Source: Rhodoferax sp. (GTDB lineage: Bacteria; Pseudomonadota; Gammaproteobacteria; Burkholderiales; Burkholderiaceae_C). Taken from it: a DNA stretch of 64,000 bases. The stretch is from NCBI RefSeq assembly GCF_025354435.1, contig NZ_JANXMU010000019.1, forward strand, positions 62,001-126,000. The letters run 5' to 3'. The notes below the pieces were generated by a model, which was not told the DNA's origin, did no database searches, and worked only from the letters and a program-made list of their open reading frames with translations. Shown here piece after piece: positions 18,935-27,338 of the stretch (positions are counted from its first letter, which is position 1; every line of letters begins with the position of its first letter). The position numbers and the translations under genes are program-made.

Positions 18935-18979
18935 AAAACAACAACGGCCTGGTGCTGCGAATTACCGCAGGACCAAGCC
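18935..18979 (-). terminator. Terminator of the sucCD operon
   Basis: GGCCTGGTGCTGCG (18946-18959) pairs with CGCAGGACCAAGCC (18966-18979) with two mismatches around a 6-base loop. On the minus strand the stem is followed by a T-rich tail (TTGTTGTTTTG). It separates sucD from the TerC gene. Confidence 0.7.
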
Positions 18980-19034
18980 TGAGGGGTGGTCTGGCACACC
19001 CGAAGGCGCTACCAAACCATAGCGCAAAACTGCT

Positions 19035-19931
19035 TTACTTCAGCAAAGCCTTCAACAGCTTGGCCATTTCGGACGGATTACGCGTGACGGTAAAACCACA
19101 CTCTTCCATCACTGCCAGCTTGGCATCGGCTGTATCCGCACCGCCAGAGATCAGCGCACCGGCGTGGCCCATGCGTTTGCCGGGGGGCGCGGTTACGCCT
19201 GCGATGAAGCCGACGATAGGCTTCTTCATGTTCAGCTTGCACCAGCGTGCCGCTTCGGCTTCGTCCGGACCACCGATTTCGCCAATCATGATGACCGCGT
19301 CGGTATCAGGATCGTCGTTGAAAGCCTTCATCACGTCGATGTGCTTCAAACCGTTGATCGGGTCGCCACCGATGCCGACGGCGCTGGACTGGCCCAGGCC
19401 GATTTCGGTCAGTTGTGACACCGCTTCGTAGGTCAGCGTGCCGGAGCGCGAAACCACGCCAATCCGACCCTTGCGGTGGATGTGGCCGGGCATGATGCCG
19501 ATCTTGATTTCTTCTGGCGTGATCAAACCGGGGCAGTTAGGGCCCAGCAGCAGGGTCTTCTTGCCGCCAGCGGCTTCCTTGGCCTTCATGCGGTTGCGAA
19601 GTTCCAGCATGTCCTTGACCGGGATGCCTTCGGTGATGCAGATCGCCAGATCCAGGTCGGCCTCAACGGCTTCCCAGATGGCGGCAGCGGCGCCGGCGGG
19701 TGGCACGTAGATCACCGACACGGTGGCACCGGTATCGGTGGCGGCTTCCTGGACGGAGGCGAAGATGGGGATGCCGAAAATCGACTCGCCCGCCTTCTTG
19801 GGGTTCACGCCTGCGACGAAGCAGTTTTTACCGTTGGCGTATTCCTGGCACTTTTCGGTGTGGAACTGGCCGGTCTTGCCGGTAATACCTTGGGTGATGA
19901 CCTTGGTGTCTTTGTTGATGTAGATAGACAT
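19035..19931 (-). CDS. sucD: Succinyl-CoA synthetase (ADP-forming), alpha subunit
   Basis: 298 residues, normal length. The CoA-binding N-terminal Rossmann fold begins [26 protein letters not shown] and the phosphohistidine loop GRMGHAGAL-like sequence (here [10 protein letters not shown], about residue 246) are present. With SucC it converts succinyl-CoA to succinate with ATP formation in the TCA cycle. It starts 9 bases after the sucC stop and is followed by a terminator hairpin. Confidence 0.97.
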   Translation of the reverse strand: MSIYINKDTKVITQGITGKTGQFHTEKCQEYANGKNCFVAGVNPKKAGESIFGIPIFASVQEAATDTGATVSVIYVPPAGAAAAIWEAVEADLDLAICITEGIPVKDMLELRNRMKAKEAAGGKKTLLLGPNCPGLITPEEIKIGIMPGHIHRKGRIGVVSRSGTLTYEAVSQLTEIGLGQSSAVGIGGDPINGLKHIDVMKAFNDDPDTDAVIMIGEIGGPDEAEAARWCKLNMKKPIVGFIAGVTAPPGKRMGHAGALISGGADTADAKLAVMEECGFTVTRNPSEMAKLLKALLK

Positions 19932-19940
19932 AAAGGTTCC

Positions 19941-21110
<1,170 letters not shown>

Positions 21111-21273
21111 GAGGGCTCTCTCAGGAATGGATGGATTTTTGCCCGTCTGTACAGGTAAAACTGCACAAAAGGGCACCGTTCTGTCAGCCTAGGAATGTAT
21201 CATGTTGCAGTGCAACGAACTGACCCGCCGCTGACGGCGCAGGCCTGCCTCTCCACCTACCTACTGCCTTTTT

Positions 21274-22185
21274 ATGCCTAAAGTCTTTATCGACGGTGAA
21301 GCCGGAACCACCGGTTTGCAAATCCGTGAACGCCTGCAAACCATGCCGCAGATCGAGGTGGTCAGCATCGCCCCCGCGTTGCGCAAAGACCCCGAAGCCA
21401 AGCGCGCGCTGATGGCCGAGGTCGATCTGGTCATCCTCTGCCTGCACGACGATGCGGCCATCGCATCGGTGGCCATGATCGACAGTCTGCCGGGCAAAAA
21501 GCCCAAGATCATCGACGCATCCACCGCCCACCGCACCGCACCAGGCTGGGTCTATGGCTTCCCTGAACTGGCCGCGGGCCAGCAAGAAGCCGTGGCCAAA
21601 GCCGACCGCGTGGGCAATCCCGGCTGCTACGCCACCGGTGCCATTGCGCTGATCCGCCCTCTGGTGGATGCCGGTTTCATTGCCCCAGACAGCGCCTTGG
21701 CACTGCCTTCGGTCAGCGGCTATTCTGGCGGCGGGCGCAGCATGATGGAGGCCTATGAAAAGGGCGAAGCACCGCTGTTCGAAACCTACGCGCTGGGCCT
21801 ATCGCACAAGCATTTGCCCGAAATCATGCGTTACACCGGCCTGACCCGGCGGCCGATTTTTGTGCCCTCGGTGGGCAACTTCGCGCAGGGCATGCTGGTG
21901 CAATTGCCCCTGCACCTGGACCTGCTGCCCGGCCAGCCCAGCGCGCAAGATCTGCACGATGCCCTGGCGAAACACTACGCCGGTAGCACCTGGGTCACGG
22001 TGGAGGCCCCGGGCGACAGCGGCAAGCTCGATGCCACGGCTTTGGTCAACACCAACAAGATGGAGTTGCGCGTGTTCGGCAACGCCGCCCACCACCACGC
22101 CGTGCTGATCGCCCGGCTGGACAATCTGGGCAAAGGTGCCAGCGGTGCGGCGGTGCAGAACCTGGAATTGATGCTGGGTCTGTAA
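21274..22185 (+). CDS. argC: N-acetyl-gamma-glutamyl-phosphate reductase, type 2
   Basis: 303 residues, the shorter type 2 ArgC. N-terminal NADP-binding motif [10 protein letters not shown], catalytic cysteine in [10 protein letters not shown] (about residue 117) and [10 protein letters not shown] typical of this type. It reduces N-acetylglutamyl phosphate to the semialdehyde in arginine synthesis. It is monocistronic and ends at copy C of the dispersed repeat. The later arginine gene argG is 34 kb away. Confidence 0.95.
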   Translation: MPKVFIDGEAGTTGLQIRERLQTMPQIEVVSIAPALRKDPEAKRALMAEVDLVILCLHDDAAIASVAMIDSLPGKKPKIIDASTAHRTAPGWVYGFPELAAGQQEAVAKADRVGNPGCYATGAIALIRPLVDAGFIAPDSALALPSVSGYSGGGRSMMEAYEKGEAPLFETYALGLSHKHLPEIMRYTGLTRRPIFVPSVGNFAQGMLVQLPLHLDLLPGQPSAQDLHDALAKHYAGSTWVTVEAPGDSGKLDATALVNTNKMELRVFGNAAHHHAVLIARLDNLGKGASGAAVQNLELMLGL

Positions 22186-22193
22186 AAATAGAA

Positions 22194-22246
22194 TGCTATT
22201 TATTTTATAGCTAATAGCGTAGGTGGAATATACGTTAAAAGCCTAA
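22194..22246 (+). repeat. Dispersed palindromic repeat, copy C (between convergent genes)
   Basis: ATGCTATTTATTTTATAGC, then TAATAGCGTAGGTGGAATAT, then ACGTTAAAAGCC. It occupies nearly the whole gap between argC and the convergent dehydratase gene, where it could serve as a weak terminator. Confidence 0.75.
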
Positions 22247-22250
22247 AAGA

Positions 22251-23783
22251 CTACATAACTGCGCCTACCTGCCATGGCACGAACTCGTTCTGCCCGTAGC
22301 CGTGCTGCTCGCTCTTGCTGTGCGTGCCGGAGGCGGTGGCCAAAATCAGCGCAAAAATCTGCTCGCCCATGGCCTGCACCGTGCTGCTGCCGTCGATGAT
22401 CTCGCCGCAGTTGATGTCCATGTCTTCCTCCTGCTTCTTCCACAGCGCGGTGTTGGTCGCCAGCTTCAGCGACGGCGTGGGCGCGCAGCCGTAGGCGCTG
22501 CCGCGGCCGGTGGTGAAGCAGATCAGATTCGCCCCCCCCGCCACCTGGCCGGTGGCGCTGACCGGGTCGTAGCCGGGGGTGTCCATGAACACAAAGCCGT
22601 GCGCTGTCACCGGCTCGGCGTACTCGAACACGCCTTCCAGGTTGGTGGTGCCGCCCTTGGCCACCGCGCCCAGCGATTTCTCCAGGATGGTGGTCAGCCC
22701 ACCGGCCTTGTTGCCGGGGGAGGGGTTGTTGTTCATCTCGCCGCCGTTGATCTTGGTGTAGTGCTCCCACCAGCGGATGCGCGCAATCAGCTTTTCGGCA
22801 ATGGCCGGGGCCACGGCGCGGCGCGTCAGCAGGTGCTCGGCTCCGTAGACCTCGGGGGTTTCGCTGAGGATGGCGGTGCCGCCATGGGCCACCAGCAAAT
22901 CTACCGCTGCGCCCAGGGCTGGGTTGGCGCTGATGCCCGAGTAGCCGTCAGACCCGCCGCACTGCAGGCCGATGGTGATGTGCGAGGCGCTGCAGGGCTC
23001 GCGGGTGACGGCGTTGGCGCTGGCCAGCATGCCGGTGACCAGGGCAATACCTTTGTCCACCGACTGCCGGGTGCCGCCGGTGTCCTGGATGTTGAAGGTG
23101 CGCAGGGTATCGCCCTCGCGCAGGCTGCTGTGGGCCAGCCAGGCGCTGATCTGGTTGGCCTCGCAGCCCAGGCCCACGACTACCACCGCGCCGAAGTTGG
23201 CGTGGCGGGCGTAGCCCGCCAGTGTGCGCTCCAGCAGCTGCAGGCCCAGGCCTTCGCCGTCCATGCCGCAGCCGGTGCCGTGGGTCAGGGCGACCACGCC
23301 GTCGATGTGGGGAAAGTCGGCCAGCGCCGCCGGATTCGTCTGGCGCGAAAAGTGTGCGGCAATGGCGCGGGCCACGGTGGCCGAGCAGTTGACGCTGCTC
23401 AAAATGCCGATGTAGTTGCGCGTGGCGACCCGGCCATCGGCCCGGCGTATGCCCATGAACGAGGCTTCTTGCCGGGGCGCGGCGGGTTTCACATCGGCGC
23501 CAAAGGCGTAGTCGCGCGCAAAGTCACCCTTGTCGGGCCCCATGTCCAGGTTGTGGGTGTGCACATGCTCGCCGGGGCCAATGGCGCGGCTGGCAAAGCC
23601 GATCACCTGGTTGTAGCGCCGCACTGGCGCGCCCGGGGCGATGGCGTGGGTGGCAATTTTGTGGCCGGGCGGCACCATGCCTCTGACGGCGATGCCCTCC
23701 ACGGTGGCCCCGCTGAGCAACTGGCTGCGGGCGATGAGCACGTCGTCGGCGGGGTGGAGGCGGATGAAGGGGGCAGTGGTCAT
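22251..23783 (-). CDS. UxaA-family sugar-acid dehydratase (altronate/galactarate dehydratase-like)
   Basis: 510 residues. The N-terminal SAF domain (about 1-95) is followed by the main UxaA/GarD domain with RVATRNYIGIL, HGTGCGMDGEG, GLQCGGSDGYSGISANP and GNKAGGLTTI, the motifs of iron- or manganese-dependent altronate and galactarate dehydratases. It should remove water from an aldonic or aldaric acid to give a 2-keto-3-deoxy acid. It follows a FadR-type GntR gene by 15 bases and is divergent from an SDR and an FAH hydrolase, so the substrate may be a 6-deoxy or pentonic acid rather than altronate. The exact substrate is not readable. Confidence 0.88.
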   Translation of the reverse strand: MTTAPFIRLHPADDVLIARSQLLSGATVEGIAVRGMVPPGHKIATHAIAPGAPVRRYNQVIGFASRAIGPGEHVHTHNLDMGPDKGDFARDYAFGADVKPAAPRQEASFMGIRRADGRVATRNYIGILSSVNCSATVARAIAAHFSRQTNPAALADFPHIDGVVALTHGTGCGMDGEGLGLQLLERTLAGYARHANFGAVVVVGLGCEANQISAWLAHSSLREGDTLRTFNIQDTGGTRQSVDKGIALVTGMLASANAVTREPCSASHITIGLQCGGSDGYSGISANPALGAAVDLLVAHGGTAILSETPEVYGAEHLLTRRAVAPAIAEKLIARIRWWEHYTKINGGEMNNNPSPGNKAGGLTTILEKSLGAVAKGGTTNLEGVFEYAEPVTAHGFVFMDTPGYDPVSATGQVAGGANLICFTTGRGSAYGCAPTPSLKLATNTALWKKQEEDMDINCGEIIDGSSTVQAMGEQIFALILATASGTHSKSEQHGYGQNEFVPWQVGAVM

Positions 23784-23798
23784 GGTGGGGTGTTTTTA

Positions 23799-24518
23799 TC
23801 AGCTGGGGTTGGCTCGCTGCCAACTGGCGTTGAGGCGGTGGTGGGATTTGTCCATGTGGGCGTGCATGGCGGCACGGGCAGCGGCGGGGTCCTGGGCGCG
23901 GATGGCGGCCAGGATGGTCTGGTGTTCTTTCAGCGCGGTGCGCCAGGAGCGTGGGGTTTCAAAGTAGCCGCCCAATCGCGTGAACAGTGGGCCGCGCCGC
24001 GCATCCCAGAAGCTGTGCACCGTCTCCACCAGCACCGCGTTGCCGCAGGCCTGCACGATGGCCGAGTGGAAGGCCCGGTCGCCCTCCAGCGGGGGCTGGC
24101 CCAGGGCGGCCTCTTCGCGCATGGTCTGCAGGGACTGCTCCATCGCGGCTAGATGCTCGGGCTGCGCCAGCGTGGCGGCCAGGGCCGCCGTTTCGCCCTC
24201 CACCACGCGGCGTGCGCGGATCAGCTCCAGCGGGCCCCATTCGGCGGCGGCCACGGGCGTGCCTTTGCTGTCCTGGCCACTCTGGTTGCGCGCCAGTACG
24301 TAGATGCCCGAGCCGGTGCGTACCTCGACCCAGCCCTCGACCTCCAGCGCAATCAGCGCTTCGCGCACCGACGGGCGGCTCACGCCCAACTGCACCGCCA
24401 GCTCGCGCTCGGCGGGCAGTCGGCTGCCCACGGCATATTCGCCCGACAGCATGCCGGCGCGCAGTTGGTCGGCAATCTGGCGGTACAGGCGCTGGGGTTC
24501 CAGGGGTTGCAGTGGCAT
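23799..24518 (-). CDS. GntR family regulator, FadR subfamily (FCD domain)
   Basis: 239 residues. The winged-helix domain (about 8-75) shows LPAERELAVQLGVSRPSVREALIAL, the GntR recognition region; the C-terminal all-helical FCD domain (about 95-230) contains the metal or ligand histidines in FHSAI and the late HMDKSHH. It probably represses this sugar-acid cluster and is released by a pathway intermediate. It is co-transcribed with the dehydratase and divergent from the SDR; inverted repeats in the intergenic region are candidate operators. Confidence 0.92.
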   Translation of the reverse strand: MPLQPLEPQRLYRQIADQLRAGMLSGEYAVGSRLPAERELAVQLGVSRPSVREALIALEVEGWVEVRTGSGIYVLARNQSGQDSKGTPVAAAEWGPLELIRARRVVEGETAALAATLAQPEHLAAMEQSLQTMREEAALGQPPLEGDRAFHSAIVQACGNAVLVETVHSFWDARRGPLFTRLGGYFETPRSWRTALKEHQTILAAIRAQDPAAARAAMHAHMDKSHHRLNASWQRANPS

Positions 24519-24531
24519 GGAGGCTCAAAAG

Positions 24532-24572
24532 ATTAAGGGTTAGCCTTAATTGGTAAAGTGGTAAGGCCAATT
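24532..24572. promoter_or_regulatory. Candidate operators of the sugar-acid GntR regulator
   Basis: Two overlapping palindromes lie in the divergent region: ATTAAGG (24532-24538) with CCTTAAT (24544-24550), a perfect 7-bp repeat with a 5-base spacer, and AATTGG (24548-24553) with CCAATT (24567-24572). The second encloses two TGGTAA words (24551 and 24559), reminiscent of FadR-type TGGT half sites. Confidence 0.55.
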
Positions 24573-24633
24573 CATAATCCCACATATTGCCACACCGCCC
24601 ATCGGGCAAAACCCCAACTCTTTGGAGCTACAC

Positions 24634-25368
24634 ATGCGACTTTCAGGAAAAACCGCGCTGGTCACCGCCGCCGGGCAAGGCATCGGCCGGGCGGCCGTGC
24701 TGGCCATGGTGGCCGAGGGTGCCCAGGTGTGGGCCACCGACGTGAACCCGGCGCTGCTGGCCAGCTACGAGGGCGTGGCCAACGTGACCGCGCTGACACT
24801 GGACGTGCGCGACCAGGCCGCCATCCAGGCCCTGGTCGCCAGCATGCCGCGCATCGACGTGCTGTTCAACTGCGCAGGCGTGGTGCACACCGGCACCGTG
24901 CTGGAGGTGCAAAACAGCGAGTTGGAATTTGCCTTTTTGCTCAATGTGCAGGCGCAGATGTGGGCCATCCAGGCCGCTTTGCCGCGCATGCTGGCGCAAG
25001 GCGCGGGCAGCATCATCAATATGGCCAGCGTGTGCAGCAGCATCAAGGGCCTGGTGAGCCGCTGCGTCTACGGCACCACCAAGGCAGCGGTGATCGGCCT
25101 GACCAAGAGCGTGGCCGCCGATTACGTGGCCAAAGGCATTCGCTGCAACGCCATTGCGCCCGGCACCGTGGACACCCCGTCGCTGACCCAGCGCATCAAC
25201 GCCTTCCCCGACCCCGTGGCCGCCCGCCAGTCGTTTGTAGACCGCCAGCCCATGGGGCGACTGGCGCAAGCGCATGAGATCGTGCCCATCGTGGTATTTT
25301 TGGCCAGCGATGAATCCGTTTTCTCTACCGGGCAGACGTATTCTGTCGACGGTGGCATGACCATTTGA
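24634..25368 (+). CDS. SDR oxidoreductase, probable 2-keto-3-deoxy-L-fuconate-type 4-dehydrogenase
   Basis: 244 residues from ATG 24634, which has GGAG 6 bases upstream. Rossmann motif TAAGQGIGRA (about 13), NCAG (about 80), catalytic Ser in MASVCSS with Y-x3-K in YGTTKAA (about 148). The short form, INMASVCSSIKG and PGTVDTPSL resemble the dehydrogenases that oxidise 2-keto-3-deoxy-L-fuconate or rhamnonate at C4, and the human BDH2 homologue. The FAH hydrolase downstream is the expected next enzyme. The family assignment is firm; the substrate is inferred from context. Confidence 0.8.
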   Translation: MRLSGKTALVTAAGQGIGRAAVLAMVAEGAQVWATDVNPALLASYEGVANVTALTLDVRDQAAIQALVASMPRIDVLFNCAGVVHTGTVLEVQNSELEFAFLLNVQAQMWAIQAALPRMLAQGAGSIINMASVCSSIKGLVSRCVYGTTKAAVIGLTKSVAADYVAKGIRCNAIAPGTVDTPSLTQRINAFPDPVAARQSFVDRQPMGRLAQAHEIVPIVVFLASDESVFSTGQTYSVDGGMTI

Positions 25369-25380
25369 TTTGGCACACCC

Positions 25381-25443
25381 CCAGGCTGCAGTGCTTCGCA
25401 TCTTTCGCCAACCCCCTTGCAGGGGGCAACACCAGCAGCCTGG
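25381..25443. repeat. Nested inverted repeat between the SDR and FAH genes
   Basis: CCAGGCTGC (25381-25389) and GCAGCCTGG (25435-25443) are a perfect 9-bp inverted pair enclosing a second stem, CCCCCT-TGC-AGGGGG (25412-25426). It resembles a mobile or REP-like element rather than a simple terminator, since no T-run follows; it may modulate expression of the two genes. Confidence 0.6.
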
Positions 25444-25532
25444 CAAAGCCAGTTCTGCGGTGTTTCTGGTGGGCGTGCGTTCTTGCTGAAGCAGGGGCGG
25501 TGATTTTTCTCATTTTTCAACGGAAATAAAGT

Positions 25533-26381
25533 ATGAAACTCGTTCGTTACGGCAAACCCGGCAAAGAAAAGCCCGGCCTCATCGATGCCGAAGGCAAGCT
25601 GCGCGACCTGAGCAAAGAGCTCAAAGACATCGGCCCGGCCCAACTCGGCGATGCCGCGTTGGCCAAGATCGCCAAGCTGAATCCGGCCAAGCTGCCGCTG
25701 GTTAAAGGCAAGCCGCGCATGGGCAGCCCGGTGGCCAACGTGCGCAAGTTCATCGCCATTGGCCTGAACTACGCCGACCACGCCGCCGAATCCGGCCTGC
25801 CGATTCCCCCCGAGCCGGTGGTGTTCATGAAGGCCACCAGCTGCATCCAGGGCCCCAACGATCCGATCATGCTGCCCAAGGGCTCCAAAAAGACCGACTG
25901 GGAGGTCGAGCTGGGCGTGGTCATCGGCACCCAGGCACGCTACGTGTCGCAAAAAGATGCGCTCAACTATGTGGCGGGCTACTGCACCATCAACGACATC
26001 AGCGAGCGCGAATACCAACTGGAGCGCGCCGGCACCTGGGACAAGGGCAAAGGCTGCGACACCTTCGGCCCGCTCGGCCCCTGGCTGGTGACGCGCGACG
26101 AAGTGCCCAATCCGCAAAAACTCGGCATGTGGCTGGACGTGAACGGCCAGCGCGTGCAGACCGGCAACACCAAAACCATGGTCTTCACTGTGGCCAAGAT
26201 CGTCAGCTACGTCAGCCAGTTCATGACCCTGATGCCCGGCGACGTGATCACCACCGGCACCCCGCCGGGCGTGGGTATGGGTATGAAGCCGCCGAAGTTC
26301 CTGAAGAAGGGCGACACCATTGCTTTGGGAATCGACGGTCTGGGCGAGCAGCACCAGGAAGTGGTGGCCTTCAAGCTATAG
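25533..26381 (+). CDS. Fumarylacetoacetate-hydrolase family protein, probable 2,4-diketo-3-deoxy-sugar-acid hydrolase
   Basis: 282 residues. The FAH domain (about 70-280) contains FIAIGLNYADHAAESG, the metal ligands in DWEVELGVVIG, GYCTINDISERE and TGTPPGVGMGM. The N-terminal region LVRYGKPGKEKPGLID is typical of hydrolases that split 2,4-diketo-3-deoxy-L-rhamnonate or L-fuconate into pyruvate and lactate; such proteins are often mislabelled ureidoglycolate lyase. It follows the SDR on the same strand. A terminator and copy D of the dispersed repeat lie downstream. Confidence 0.85.
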   Translation: MKLVRYGKPGKEKPGLIDAEGKLRDLSKELKDIGPAQLGDAALAKIAKLNPAKLPLVKGKPRMGSPVANVRKFIAIGLNYADHAAESGLPIPPEPVVFMKATSCIQGPNDPIMLPKGSKKTDWEVELGVVIGTQARYVSQKDALNYVAGYCTINDISEREYQLERAGTWDKGKGCDTFGPLGPWLVTRDEVPNPQKLGMWLDVNGQRVQTGNTKTMVFTVAKIVSYVSQFMTLMPGDVITTGTPPGVGMGMKPPKFLKKGDTIALGIDGLGEQHQEVVAFKL

Positions 26382-26398
26382 CAGCCGAGCGTTAGTTT

Positions 26399-26455
26399 TA
26401 TGCTTTTTAGGTCTCTAGCGCATGTATAACCTACGCTAGTAGCTATTAAATATGT
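26399..26455 (+). repeat. Dispersed palindromic repeat, copy D (intergenic)
   Basis: TTTTTAGGTCTCTAGCGCAT, then GTATAACCTACGC, then TAGTAGCTATTAAATATG. It lies between the FAH stop and the terminator. GTAGCTATTAA and CTCTAGCGCAT are shared with copies in coding sequences elsewhere. Confidence 0.8.
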
Positions 26456-26477
26456 AGCATTTGAATTTTTGCCTTAG

Positions 26478-26507
26478 AAAAGACCGCTGCTTTGCCGCGG
26501 TCTTTTT
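26478..26507 (+). terminator. Rho-independent terminator after the FAH gene
   Basis: AAAAGACCGC (26478-26487) and GCGGTCTTTT (26497-26506) form a perfect 10-bp stem with a 9-base loop and a T-run. It ends the sugar-acid unit before the TetR gene. Confidence 0.88.
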
Positions 26508-26607
26508 CGTTGTGGGGCCATGGGTTTACCCTGTCGCTCAGGCGCAAAAAATGCGGTCCCATCGGTAGACTTTTGGAATTAAGTCTGGTTAAATTCAGAA
26601 AAATAGC

Positions 26608-26619
26608 ACGACCGTTCGT
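26608..26619. promoter_or_regulatory. Candidate TetR operator upstream of the beta-oxidation cluster
   Basis: ACGACCGTTCGT has perfect outer arms ACGA and TCGT (10 of 12 symmetric positions) and ends 18 bases before the TetR start. Fatty-acid and acyl-CoA-responsive TetR regulators often bind such ACG-N-CGT palindromes, so autoregulation and control of the downstream fad genes are likely. Confidence 0.6.
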
Positions 26620-26637
26620 ATTTTTCAATTTAAACCC

Positions 26638-27297
26638 ATGGCCCTCACCGAACACCCCGCAAAAGTCGCCCGCGATGCCCCTCAGGATGGCCGCGCTTTG
26701 CTCAAGGGCCGCCAGACCAAGGCCTCGATCATCGAGGCCGCTTTGGGCTTGGCCAGCCACATTGGGCTCGAAGGCTTGAGCATCGGCGCACTGGCCGAAG
26801 TCACTCAAATGAGCAAGTCTGGCGTGTTTGCCCATTTCGGCTCGCGCGAAGAGCTGCAGATCTCCGTCATCCGCGAGTATTTCCGCCAGTTTGAGGCCGA
26901 GGTGTTCTACCCCGCCATGCAGGCCCGGCGCGGCTTGCCGCGGCTGCAAGCACTGTTTGCCAACTGGATGCAACGCGTGGCCATCGAACTGCAATCGGGC
27001 TGCATCTTCATCAGCGGCGCGGTCGAATTCGACGACCGGCCCGGCCCGGTGCGCGATGCGCTGGCCAACTCGGTACAAGCCTGGCTGGCCGCCTTTTGCC
27101 GCGCCGTGGTGCAGGCCAAAGAGGTCGGCGACCTGCGCGCCGATGCCGACGAGCGCCAAGTCGCCTTCGAGATACACGGATTGATTTTGTCGTTGCACTA
27201 TGAGCACCGATTTTTGAAAAATCCCGGCGCGGTAGACCGCGCCAATACCGGTTTTGCCAACCTCCTGGCGCGCTACGGACAGCCTCCTGCGCCATAA
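26638..27297 (+). CDS. TetR/AcrR family regulator of the beta-oxidation operon
   Basis: 219 residues. The N-terminal HTH (about 30-75) includes IIEAALGLASHIGLEGLSI, ALAEVTQMSKSGVFAHFGSR, with the usual TetR recognition helix and F-x-H/Y-F ending. The C-terminal ligand domain contains GCIFISGAVEFDDRPGP, found in regulators next to acyl-CoA dehydrogenase genes. Acyl-CoA sensing is inferred from the gene order: its stop lies 41 bases before the acyl-CoA dehydrogenase on the same strand. A palindrome overlaps its probable promoter. Confidence 0.9.
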   Translation: MALTEHPAKVARDAPQDGRALLKGRQTKASIIEAALGLASHIGLEGLSIGALAEVTQMSKSGVFAHFGSREELQISVIREYFRQFEAEVFYPAMQARRGLPRLQALFANWMQRVAIELQSGCIFISGAVEFDDRPGPVRDALANSVQAWLAAFCRAVVQAKEVGDLRADADERQVAFEIHGLILSLHYEHRFLKNPGAVDRANTGFANLLARYGQPPAP

Positions 27298-27338
27298 AGC
27301 CCTCTGAAAACAGCCTCTTAAAAATCCAAGGAGTCACC

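Noticed and set aside
18864-19034. Possible yybP-ykoY manganese riboswitch before the TerC gene
   Set aside because: I could not find the conserved core in the right order on the minus strand; the visible hairpin is better explained as the sucCD terminator.
22302-24152. Long open plus-strand frame of about 616 codons
   Set aside because: Antisense to the UxaA-type dehydratase and GntR regulator, both well supported.
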